Shown in pieces: positions 33,884 to 41,350 of a stretch of DNA of 64,000 nt. The notes under the pieces were generated by a model. It had not been told where the DNA came from. It ran no database searches and saw only the letters and a list, made by a program, of their open reading frames with translations. Position 1 is the stretch's first letter; every line of letters begins with the position of its first letter. This stretch comes from Cyclobacteriaceae bacterium (GTDB lineage Bacteria > Bacteroidota > Bacteroidia > Cytophagales > Cyclobacteriaceae): NCBI GenBank assembly GCA_022841475.1, contig JALHRJ010000001.1, forward strand, positions 91,440-155,439, in the 5' to 3' direction. The position numbers and the translations under genes are program-made.

Positions 33884-36091
33884 TTAAAGAGGAAATATTA
33901 GGCTTACAATGGCACCGCCTTTGAATTCGGAAGGTATTTCGTAATCAGCAAAATCTGGAAAGTCAATCCTTCCTTTTTCTGATAGCATTATTTCGTTGGC
34001 TATATGTAACCCTAGTCCCATTCCTGATTTTTTTCCTGTTACAAACGGCTGTGTAACTTCATCAGTATTTATTAGGAAGCCAGTACCGTTGTCGGCCAAC
34101 ACCATATGAACATTTTCGCCTGTTTTGATGATATCAATAAATATCTTCTTATTAAGTATTGATTTATGTTCATTCTTTGCGACCTCAAGCCAATATATGG
34201 AGTTATCTAAGAGGTTAATGATCACCCCTTCTATAAGGCCCTTTGCAATATTTCCTTTAACATCTGAGTTCTTGTAATTTTTTATGACCTCAATTTCATG
34301 GGCTCTCAATCTGAATTCAACAGAGAACAATGCATCATCAATGACATTTCTAAATTCAAAATTGCTCCTACTTGATGTTTTGAAAATTTCAGCATAACCC
34401 TTAACGAGTTTGCTTAATCTGCGTACCAGTTTCGATACGTTGTTGGTTTCATCATTCTTTATAATTTGGAGAAGTTCTTTGATTATCTTCTCCACTTCAT
34501 GTAATACAATTCCAAGGCTCAGACCTGCGCCAGCGGATTTAAGAAGATTGGTCTGGATAGTTGCATAGCTCGTCTCTATGTCATCCAGATATTTATTTAT
34601 CGCAACGTTGAGAGGTTTGTCCGTTTTTATTTTCTCATTTACCAAATCTCTAAGTTTGTTAATGGATGAAATTACAGGCTCCTCTCCTCCTTTTGGTCCA
34701 TAAAGGTCTCTTAAAGCTTTTGCATCCGACCTTCTAAAAATGTCAACCACACTCACGCAATGATTAATAGCGTCTCGGAATTTAAAGTACATTTCATCCT
34801 CAATAAATCCTTGACGATCTGTTTTTTCTTTAAGAATCTTGGTGTCCTCTCTATCTAAAAAAACTCCTGCCAAAATCAAATTATTGCTTATGCTTGAAGG
34901 GAAGTTTACCCTCTTTAAATTTAAACCCAGCCAGTCATTCCCAGATTCGCCATAGTTATAAACTCTCGTATAACTAGTTTTGGTCTCTTCATTGGGTTCT
35001 GTTCCACGATAGACCTTTACACCACTATTCTCTTTCAAATACTTTTTCAGGCCCTTCTTATCACTTACCGTGTCTTTGATTACAAATGCTTCCAGATTAA
35101 AGATATAGCCTCTGAATTTGATTTTACCTAAACCACTTATATCAATTGCTTCAGCATTATTTGAATCTTGTAAGATTGTTTTATTAGCAGAAACCAATTT
35201 ATCATCTAAGAATTCATCTATTCCGGTTAATTCATTTTTAAAATTGCCATATTTTACTTGCCGTAGCTTAGCTTTTTCAAAAACCCTAAATGGATTGTAT
35301 TCATATAAAAATCTTGTAATCTCTTTTCCCTCAACTTCAATATCAAAGGTCATCATGGCGTGGCCTTTGATATCTTCCCAAGTTACAATGTCATCCAGCC
35401 AATCTTGGTGATCTAAAAGTTCAATTCTAGATTTAAAGCTCTCGTTTGTCTCCTCAAAAGGACTGGTAAAAGAAGTTATTACCCTTTGTATTTCACGAAA
35501 CTTTCCCCTTTCCCATTTCGTTTTTTTATTGAAATCAGTTATAGCGATGTAGGTGCCACTTTCTTTGTTAACAAAATATTCCGGTGATTTTTTTTCTATC
35601 ACTTTGACCGGTACATTCTCGAGATAATCCCCTTTGTCAAACTCCCTCCAGTCAATGTTAACATGAACTTCTTTCTCATTTTTCTTTTTGGAAATAAGTT
35701 GAATTTTATTCCCAAGCTTATGAGCTCCAAGCCTGCCAATACCCTTTTCACCAATCGGTAATCTCCCTTTTGGGGTCAAGTCAGAATTAATAACCTTTAG
35801 CGTTTTGAAATTACTCGCAAGCTCTAACCAAACATTAAGGATAATATCCATGTTCATTCCTATACCATCATCTTCAATAATGATAATCCCTTGCGTAGGG
35901 TCAGTAATTTTATCCATTAGGATGATCACATTATCAGCATCTGCATCGTAAGAATTTTTAATCAATTCCAAGAAAGCAACGTCCTCACTCTTGATAAGCA
36001 TATCCCCAAGCTGAGGTAACAACCTTGCCCTAGCCTTGAATGGCTTTTCGACTATCCGATCGTCATTGTTGAGATTTACAATATCACTCAT
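33884..36091 (-). CDS. Dual GHKL protein: MutL/Hsp90-like ATPase plus histidine-kinase-like domain
   Basis: A 735-residue protein. The N-terminal ATPase has N box FLELIKNSYDADADNVII (about 40-56), G1 IIEDDGIGMN and G2 GEKGIGRLGAHKLG (about 113-126). The middle region is beta-rich. Near residue 532 comes SLGIVLHEVEKIIKELL, resembling a dimerisation/phosphoacceptor helix with His. A second GHKL domain follows: INLLDNSIYWLEVAKN, DNGTGFLI and KSGMGLGLHIANEIM. The protein therefore carries two ATP-binding GHKL folds. It overlaps the methylase by four bases and precedes the receiver-like gene, its likely partner. Confidence 0.86.
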   Translation of the reverse strand: MSDIVNLNNDDRIVEKPFKARARLLPQLGDMLIKSEDVAFLELIKNSYDADADNVIILMDKITDPTQGIIIIEDDGIGMNMDIILNVWLELASNFKTLKVINSDLTPKGRLPIGEKGIGRLGAHKLGNKIQLISKKKNEKEVHVNIDWREFDKGDYLENVPVKVIEKKSPEYFVNKESGTYIAITDFNKKTKWERGKFREIQRVITSFTSPFEETNESFKSRIELLDHQDWLDDIVTWEDIKGHAMMTFDIEVEGKEITRFLYEYNPFRVFEKAKLRQVKYGNFKNELTGIDEFLDDKLVSANKTILQDSNNAEAIDISGLGKIKFRGYIFNLEAFVIKDTVSDKKGLKKYLKENSGVKVYRGTEPNEETKTSYTRVYNYGESGNDWLGLNLKRVNFPSSISNNLILAGVFLDREDTKILKEKTDRQGFIEDEMYFKFRDAINHCVSVVDIFRRSDAKALRDLYGPKGGEEPVISSINKLRDLVNEKIKTDKPLNVAINKYLDDIETSYATIQTNLLKSAGAGLSLGIVLHEVEKIIKELLQIIKNDETNNVSKLVRRLSKLVKGYAEIFKTSSRSNFEFRNVIDDALFSVEFRLRAHEIEVIKNYKNSDVKGNIAKGLIEGVIINLLDNSIYWLEVAKNEHKSILNKKIFIDIIKTGENVHMVLADNGTGFLINTDEVTQPFVTGKKSGMGLGLHIANEIMLSEKGRIDFPDFADYEIPSEFKGGAIVSLIFPL

Positions 36092-37320
36092 AGCAGATCT
36101 TTAATCTCTTTTGCGATAGATTGCGCCATTAGTAGCGGAACTGCATTTCCAATTTGCTTAAAAGCTGCGGTCCTTCCACCCTCAAAATAATAATCATCCG
36201 GGAAAGATTGTAACCGAGCAGCTTCTCTGACTGAAATTGATCTTACTTGATTGGAGTCTGGATATATATAGTAGTGTCCATCCTTAGCAATGTGAGCAAC
36301 CACTGTGTGAGAATGTCCATCGGGATCAACAACTTTGTACCTGTCCAAGAACGCAAGTGTATTTTTATGAGTCTGAAGCTTTCTGGGGATATCATTATAT
36401 TTGAGCCTTGTCTTTTCATTAAGCCATTTATCAATGGCGAGGCTGTATATTTCTAAATCTCTTGTGTTGTGATTGCGGGTAATATGTTGGGTGACAAAAT
36501 CCACACCGTTTCTAATGCCGAATTGTTTCAGATATTCGTTAATAGGTTTTGTGTAATTCGTAACTCCCAACTCGTCACCAGGTTTCAACTTCGGAAGGTC
36601 GAAAAATAAGTCCTTTTTTGTTTTCCAAGTATTGTCGACTTTTTCGGGCACAGGAAAGTCAAACTTTGCTTTGCCTCTTCTTCCAATAATTATTACTCTC
36701 CTTCTTTTCTGCAACACACCATACTCTTCAGCATTTAACACAGTCGGCTCAGCCACACTGTATCCGATGGAATCAAAAAGCTGAAGCATATCATTCAGAT
36801 ATCTTTTGCTACCAGCGGTTCGCAGACCAAGAACATTCTCGAACACGAAAAATTCAGGTTTATATCGTTTCAGAAACTCACCGTAGTAGCGAAAAAGATA
36901 GTTGCGCTTATCCCATCTCATACCATTGGGATCGCGGCTTCTTCCCACTAAGGAATACGCCTGACAAGGCGGTCCCCCAATAATCAGGTCAACCTTTTTC
37001 CTGCCCTCAATATTCGCATCAATCTTAGCAAAGATGTCATCAATTGTTTTGTCAGAAATTTCACAGTGAATTACTGAGGACCTGAGCTTATCAGGGATTT
37101 GCTTCCACAAAGCTTCTCTTGGGATTTCATTTTTTAAATATGAAAAATATGCCTTTGCTTTTCTCTGATCAGTCAAGAAATGAAATGCAAGTCGTGTTGT
37201 AAGAGTATTACATGCATTTTCATCCATTTCAACGTGAGCCACCGGGTTGAATCCTTCGCGAATGAATCCTTCTGAGAGCCCGCCAGCACCTGCGAATAGA
37301 TCAATGTAATTGTAAGGCAT
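36088..37320 (-). CDS. DNA cytosine-5 methyltransferase (first operon)
   Basis: A 410-residue m5C methylase with motif I DLFAGAGGLSEGF, motif IV GGPPCQAYSLVGRSRDPNG (Cys119), motif VI FVFENVLGL, motif VIII-like RRRVIIIGRR and C-terminal motif X FKQIGNAVPLLMA. It most likely protects host DNA from the operon's nuclease functions. The target sequence cannot be read from the protein. It overlaps the dual-GHKL gene by four bases and follows small genes and vsr. A Vsr partner usually implies methylation at sites where T-G mismatches must be repaired. Confidence 0.94.
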   Translation of the reverse strand: MPYNYIDLFAGAGGLSEGFIREGFNPVAHVEMDENACNTLTTRLAFHFLTDQRKAKAYFSYLKNEIPREALWKQIPDKLRSSVIHCEISDKTIDDIFAKIDANIEGRKKVDLIIGGPPCQAYSLVGRSRDPNGMRWDKRNYLFRYYGEFLKRYKPEFFVFENVLGLRTAGSKRYLNDMLQLFDSIGYSVAEPTVLNAEEYGVLQKRRRVIIIGRRGKAKFDFPVPEKVDNTWKTKKDLFFDLPKLKPGDELGVTNYTKPINEYLKQFGIRNGVDFVTQHITRNHNTRDLEIYSLAIDKWLNEKTRLKYNDIPRKLQTHKNTLAFLDRYKVVDPDGHSHTVVAHIAKDGHYYIYPDSNQVRSISVREAARLQSFPDDYYFEGGRTAAFKQIGNAVPLLMAQSIAKEIKDLL

Positions 37321-37321
37321 A

Positions 37322-37639
37322 CTAACCTCCTAAAATTTGTCTTAACATTATTGTTGCCCCCTCATCCTTAGATACAATATTTCCTAATTCACGAAGTGAA
37401 TCATTGTCCGAATAAACTCCATTTGGGTCATTCCATTTAAGCCAATTGATAATTTCTTCCCGGCTCATTAATTTAATCATGGCTCTCAATTCCTTTTCGG
37501 GTAATTCCATTAGCTTGTAGAATGGATGTGAAAGCTTGTAATGTTCTTCAATTGTGTTCATGTACCTTTCGTAGTTAACTGAATAACTCAGAATATCATT
37601 CGGAATAAGCTTGTGTTGGCAAAGGAATGAATTGATCAA
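37322..37639 (-). CDS. Small protein between vsr and the methylase (1)
   Basis: An unrecognised 105-residue protein. The region MELPEKELRAMIKLMSREEI and the following NWLKWNDPNGVYSDNDS read as helical. The annotated start overlaps the next upstream gene by 44 bases in another frame; starting at Met27 (37561) would remove the overlap. It ends two bases before the methylase start, so it belongs to the operon. NWLKWNDPNGVYSDNDS-type sequence is familiar from uncharacterised Bacteroidota defence genes, but I cannot name the family. Confidence 0.5.
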   Translation of the reverse strand: MINSFLCQHKLIPNDILSYSVNYERYMNTIEEHYKLSHPFYKLMELPEKELRAMIKLMSREEIINWLKWNDPNGVYSDNDSLRELGNIVSKDEGATIMLRQILGG

Positions 37640-37889
37640 GACCTGTCTCTTTCAATTCAACTTCTCCCATGCAATCATAAATATCAATTCCATACACATT
37701 GCAAACTGAGAAACATTGATTCATTAGTTCATTCCTTAATTTGGCATCAGCTTTTGTGTATGTTGGCTTGTGGGTATTCATATCAACATAATCATTGAAA
37801 TCGCTATCGGGATGAATAGTAATTCCTTCTTTTATCAATAGTCTTGCAAATGCAATTACATCTGATGGATTATTTATTTTGCTAAGCAT
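37596..37889 (-). CDS. Small protein between vsr and the methylase (2)
   Basis: An unrecognised 97-residue protein with an N-terminal helix (PSDVIAFARLLIKEGITIHPD), a polar middle and a C-terminal helix (ELMNQCFSVCNVYGIDIYD). It starts 10 bases after the vsr stop and overlaps the following small ORF by 44 bases if both use their first start codons. The operon position suggests a role in regulation or assembly of the restriction system. No motif allows more. Confidence 0.5.
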   Translation of the reverse strand: MLSKINNPSDVIAFARLLIKEGITIHPDSDFNDYVDMNTHKPTYTKADAKLRNELMNQCFSVCNVYGIDIYDCMGEVELKETGLDQFIPLPTQAYSE

Positions 37890-37899
37890 AGTAAGATAT

Positions 37900-38307
37900 C
37901 TATTTAAGATGGTTAAGCAATTTGGTAAGGGTTTTATCCCGTTTCGATTTCAGTTGACATTCAAATATCGCAATAACTTTCCAGTGTTCCTGGCCTAACC
38001 AAGCCTTATTTTTGTAGTCATTTGAACGGTTTTTATCAATCTTATCGATCCACCACTTAGTCCTTGTTTTTGGAATCTTGAAATATTTACATCCTTTGTG
38101 ACCATGCCAGAAGCAACCATGAATGAGTACAACAGTTCTGAATCTCGGCAAAACAATGTCCGGCTTGCCCGGCAACTTTTTATCATGAATTCTGAATCTG
38201 AAACCTTTTGAGAATAAAAACTTCCTCACGAGCAATTCAGGTTTCGTATTAACGGACCTGATGCGGCTCATATTGAAGCTTCGTGTCTTTTTATCGTGTA
38301 CGTCCAC
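37900..38307 (-). CDS. vsr: Very short patch repair endonuclease
   Basis: A 135-residue Vsr endonuclease. It has the N-terminal DKKTRSFNMSRIRSVNTKPE, catalytic Asp50 in GKPDIVLP, His63 and His68 in VVLIHGCFWHGHKGC with zinc-binding Cys, and KTRTKWWIDKIDKN. These positions agree with E. coli Vsr (Asp51, His64, His69) shifted by one. It nicks at T-G mismatches caused by deamination of 5-methylcytosine, and its presence beside the m5C methylase gene is normal. It is the third gene of the 14-kb operon. Confidence 0.95.
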   Translation of the reverse strand: MDVHDKKTRSFNMSRIRSVNTKPELLVRKFLFSKGFRFRIHDKKLPGKPDIVLPRFRTVVLIHGCFWHGHKGCKYFKIPKTRTKWWIDKIDKNRSNDYKNKAWLGQEHWKVIAIFECQLKSKRDKTLTKLLNHLK

Positions 38308-38333
38308 TCTGGATTAGCATCCGGGTTTTTACT

Positions 38334-38621
38334 CTATAGATAGGTGATTTTATCGTTCCAGCTTTCGACCCACTCTTCAAGTGATTCCCCGATAACAGTA
38401 AGGCCACCCTTTTCAACCTGGTCAGCAAACGGAGTTTGGCCACTGTGTTTACTTCTAAGGATAGATGTTATAGAGTATACAAGAAGTCTTTTATTAATAT
38501 CATATGGTGTTGGATCTTCTGCCAGGAGGTAGCTCTCATTTGGATCTTCCCCAGGGAACAAATTGAGTATCTTAACTATTTGGCCTTTCTTGGTTGGGAG
38601 AATCTGTCTCTCATTGCTCAT
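38334..38621 (-). CDS. Small hypothetical protein in the restriction operon
   Basis: An unrecognised 95-residue protein. GQIVKILNLFPGEDPNESYLLAEDP reads as a small beta barrel-like start, followed by helices. It lies between the XRE regulator (28 bases) and vsr (26 bases) on the same strand, so it is probably coexpressed. It could be a regulator or an inhibitor; nothing visible decides this. Confidence 0.5.
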   Translation of the reverse strand: MSNERQILPTKKGQIVKILNLFPGEDPNESYLLAEDPTPYDINKRLLVYSITSILRSKHSGQTPFADQVEKGGLTVIGESLEEWVESWNDKITYL

Positions 38622-38649
38622 AGTTAGTAACTTTTGATGTTGTGTCTAT

Positions 38650-38868
38650 TCATTTTAAGGACTGAGTGGGGATTAGCAATTCCCTAATATCAATTTCAAG
38701 TGTTAAAGCCATTTTTCGTAGCAATCTGAGTGATGGTTGTGTGTCGTTATTACAGATTCTTGAAATTGTATGGGGCGTTACTGCCAGCATTTCAGCAAAG
38801 TCTTTTTGTGCGATTTCACGTTCTGCAAGAACAATTTTTAATCTATTTATTTTCTCTTTCTGAGCCAT
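38650..38868 (-). CDS. XRE-family regulator, controller-protein-like
   Basis: A 72-residue HTH protein with LKIVLAEREIAQKDFAEML, recognition helix TPHTISRICNNDTQPSLRLL and a short dimer tail. It is the first gene of the operon. Size and position match C (controller) proteins of restriction-modification systems, which delay expression of the nuclease until methylation is complete. A candidate operator lies nine bases upstream at 38877-38900. Confidence 0.85.
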   Translation of the reverse strand: MAQKEKINRLKIVLAEREIAQKDFAEMLAVTPHTISRICNNDTQPSLRLLRKMALTLEIDIRELLIPTQSLK

Positions 38869-38876
38869 TTCTAAAA

Positions 38877-38900
38877 GGGTAATGCCCTTTCAAATTACCC
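38877..38900. promoter_or_regulatory. Candidate operator of the XRE regulator
   Basis: The perfect 7-bp inverted repeat GGGTAAT/ATTACCC, with ten bases between, begins nine bases upstream of the XRE start codon. Further upstream the divergent intergenic region has repeated TGTACA words (38981 and 39013) in AT-rich sequence. Location and symmetry fit autoregulation. Confidence 0.5.
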
Positions 38901-39048
38901 ATATATAGGCTCAAAATAAAATCAAGTCTGTTGACAATCAGCCACTTATCATTATTTTATGTATTTATTATATATATTAATGTACATATTATATACATTT
39001 ATATACTGTAAATGTACATTATCCAATAATTTAAAACAAATATTAAAT

Positions 39049-39387
39049 ATGAAGAATTTAAGGTTTCCGCTTGTAAAACTGCCCTCCCAAACTCAGATGT
39101 CTCTTTATCTAATTAAAGAAGAGCTCAAGAGTCGAAAGCTATTCCATGCCCTTCATGAGGTGGGCTTGGATGACTGTTACTTTCAACCTCACCTAGATTC
39201 ATTAATTCTAAGAAGTGTCGGGCTGGATGATCACACCGATGATACGTTTACTATATATGATACTATTCTGGACAAACGTAGCAAGAAGATCGAAGCTGAT
39301 TACGATTCCATCACGAAGCAGGCGCTGAAGGCTTATCATGAATTGCTTAACGAAAAGAAAAGATTGGCTTCCAAAAAGAAAGATTGA
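39049..39387 (+). CDS. Small accessory protein upstream of the HEPN/nucleotidyltransferase gene
   Basis: 112 residues from the ATG at 39049; the frame is open further upstream but there it reads low-complexity hydrophobic sequence from AT-rich DNA. The body (FPLVKLPSQTQMSLYLIKEELKSR...) is helical and ends in a Lys-rich tail. I do not recognise the family. It abuts the next gene, and the pair looks like a conserved unit of Bacteroidota elements, possibly a toxin-antitoxin-like pair with the HEPN protein. It is divergent from the XRE-headed operon. Confidence 0.55.
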   Translation: MKNLRFPLVKLPSQTQMSLYLIKEELKSRKLFHALHEVGLDDCYFQPHLDSLILRSVGLDDHTDDTFTIYDTILDKRSKKIEADYDSITKQALKAYHELLNEKKRLASKKKD

Positions 39388-39407
39388 TAAAGCTGAAGCA
39401 GAGCCTT

Positions 39408-40244
39408 ATGAAACTGTCTGTTGATATTTCTACTGAATTCCAGTTGCTCGTAGATCGGCTTGCTCAAGATATTCATGCGGTTGTTGTTCTGTGCTTTGGG
39501 GCTTCAAGCACTTCAGTTATACAAACAAGCTGTTATATGTCCCAAGCCTCTCAACATAAACATTATGATTTGCTTATTCTGAGAAGGGCGACTTGTCGGT
39601 GGAAGGATCATGAGGTCATGGACCTGGTTGCATCAAGGTGCAAAGAACATCTATCGGTAAACGTACTTTGTCATGGTGAGGCCTCCGTTATACGCGCTAT
39701 CTCCGAAAGACATCCCTTTTTTAGCACAGTATTTTGTGAAGGAGTGATTTTGTATAAAGCAGATGACTTTCAGATTCCATTCACTGAAACCGCAAATCTA
39801 TTAGGTGATTCCATTCATCAGCCACGTGCATACAAACGCGCCTTTGAATTATCGGCAAGCTTTCTTGCCATAGCATCTGATGCGATCGGTGGTGGAACAC
39901 ATGATGTCGGTGTCTTTCTTCTTCATCAGGCGGTGGAACAACTCTGTATTACTTCCATTAAAGCGCACATGAAGTATCGCGCCAATACGCATAACATTAA
40001 GAAGCTTATTGATTTAGTTGCCTGTTACCTTCCGAATGCTCGGGATCTCTTTCCATGCAATACCACGGATGAGCGCGAGTTATATTCCTATCTCGCAAAA
40101 GCTTATACCGATGTGCGTTACAAAGTCACATATCGTATTCCTGGCCACATTGCCTTCACGTTGCTGAGCCGTGTGGAACAGTTGCGAGAATTGATTGAAG
40201 GAAAATTCGAATATGAGTTCGGGTTAGAAGTTGCAAAGGATTAA
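39408..40244 (+). CDS. HEPN-domain protein with nucleotidyltransferase-like N-terminus
   Basis: About 278 residues from the ATG at 39408. Residues 1-130 resemble a degenerate MNT-type nucleotidyltransferase (VVVLCFGASSTSVIQ; HKHYDLLILRR in place of the DxD strand). Residues 150-280 form a HEPN bundle: FLLHQAVEQLCITSIKA, the helix-loop NTHNIKKLIDLVACYLP and YTDVRYKVTYRI. HEPN-MNT proteins often form toxin-antitoxin pairs in which the MNT part AMPylates the HEPN toxin; here both are fused. It is convergent with the RadC-like gene. Confidence 0.75.
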   Translation: MKLSVDISTEFQLLVDRLAQDIHAVVVLCFGASSTSVIQTSCYMSQASQHKHYDLLILRRATCRWKDHEVMDLVASRCKEHLSVNVLCHGEASVIRAISERHPFFSTVFCEGVILYKADDFQIPFTETANLLGDSIHQPRAYKRAFELSASFLAIASDAIGGGTHDVGVFLLHQAVEQLCITSIKAHMKYRANTHNIKKLIDLVACYLPNARDLFPCNTTDERELYSYLAKAYTDVRYKVTYRIPGHIAFTLLSRVEQLRELIEGKFEYEFGLEVAKD

Positions 40245-40711
40245 ATCAACCCTTCGTCAGCAAATGAGTAATAGCTTTCACTGGTGATAATTATATGATC
40301 AAGAAGTTGAACCTCCAGCACTTTGCCACCTTCCTTAATTTTTCTTGTCAGGTCAATATCTGATTGACTAGGCTGAAGATTGCCTGAAGGATGATTGTGT
40401 GAAAGTATGATGCCGCTAGCGTTGCCTTTTATAGCGGCTGCGAAGATGAGCTTGGGATCTGCAACTGTTCCGGAAACTCCTCCAGAGGAAACTTCAAAGA
40501 TTCCCAATACTTTGTTGGCCCTGTTGAGCAACAGCACTTTGAACTGTTCAACAAATTCAATCTTGTTTTGATCCCAGTTTTCAGTCAGGATTTTATATAC
40601 GTCCCGTGAGCTGGTGATCTTTGGACGTAAGGAAGGTAAGACAATGGACTTGTAAGAGAGCAGGATTTCTGCTACCTGAAATTGCTTTGTTTGATCATTT
40701 GTGTTTTCCAT
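40241..40711 (-). CDS. RadC-like JAB-domain protein
   Basis: A 156-residue protein with the JAMM metal motif SHNHPSGNLQPSQSDIDLT (His105, His107, Asp118) and the flanking strands FKVLLLNRANKVLGIFEVSSGG. RadC-like proteins with this domain are common on mobile elements; the former radiation-repair role has been withdrawn and their function is unclear, with anti-restriction or element maintenance often suggested. Length is normal for the short element form. A large inverted repeat lies immediately upstream. Confidence 0.88.
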   Translation of the reverse strand: MENTNDQTKQFQVAEILLSYKSIVLPSLRPKITSSRDVYKILTENWDQNKIEFVEQFKVLLLNRANKVLGIFEVSSGGVSGTVADPKLIFAAAIKGNASGIILSHNHPSGNLQPSQSDIDLTRKIKEGGKVLEVQLLDHIIITSESYYSFADEGLI

Positions 40712-41350
40712 AATCGTAAGAATTAATTATGGAGCACCCTTGCGAAGGGCAGCAGGCTTGTCAAAAGGAAACGGAATAAATTTGAAAAAAATACGCAGCC
40801 TTCAGGCACATTGAATTTTATGCCGTAGTCTTTTGACAAGGCTTGGGAATTGCTGCCCGAAGCATTTTTGTGACAGAATTAATTCTTAGGATTGCGAAAA
40901 ATCAAAACTGAATGAAAGTAGTGAAGGCAACAAATGCAGGTCAAGATTCCTATGTACCTTATGAAGTTATGTATTGAGACAGTTGTGTTTCGAATGGGGC
41001 ATCAAGCCTAAGTCTAACAAATTTTATCTTCGCAAAAGTTGAATCGATTCTTGAATTTTCCCGTTGTTTTAAGGACCCATTTTTTTTCACATTAAGTCAT
41101 ACACGGAAAACAAAACTTAGCATGTCACTTGGATGGAATCTCTACGATTGAAATTTGGGATATTACACACGTTCATCCAAAACTGGACCATACCTAAACT
41201 TTGTTGAAATTTCTTGATTTTAAAAGTCCGTCTAAAGAATGTAATAAAGAGAGCATCGTCTCATTGGTCCTCTCAATGAGGTTAAATAAGGGGCCCTTTT
41301 TCCCGGTTTTTCCCGGTTTTTGCCTATTTTAGCTCCTTTTAATCTTAACA
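40712..41350. other. Gene-free region with a long inverted repeat and repeats before the second operon
   Basis: This is a stretch of 640 bases without a gene I can support. It holds the long inverted repeat at 40715-40888, a 7-bp hairpin CTCATTG/CAATGAG (41260-41280), and two tandem copies of TCCCGGTTTT (41301-41320) followed by the start of the methylase gene at 41351. The last 100 bases probably carry the operon promoter and operator. Positions 40900-41240 show nothing recognisable. Confidence 0.6.
40715..40888. repeat. Long imperfect inverted repeat upstream of the RadC-like gene
   Basis: The left part carries TAAGAATTAATT and GGGCAGC-AGGCTTGTCAAAAG. The right part carries the complements CTTTTGACAAG-GC, GCTGCCC and AATTAATTCTTA in mirrored order, with a central spacer of about 60 bases. 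The matched blocks keep their order across 170 bases, so this is one long hairpin-forming structure. It may be a replication or transfer origin, or the leader of the RadC-like gene. Confidence 0.65.

Noticed and set aside
38959-39048. Hydrophobic N-terminal extension (MYLLYILMYIL) of the 39049 gene
   Set aside because: It derives from AT-rich promoter DNA with TGTACA repeats; the ATG at 39049 gives a normal soluble protein.
41301-41320. CRISPR or satellite repeat
   Set aside because: Only two 10-base copies directly adjacent, so no array.
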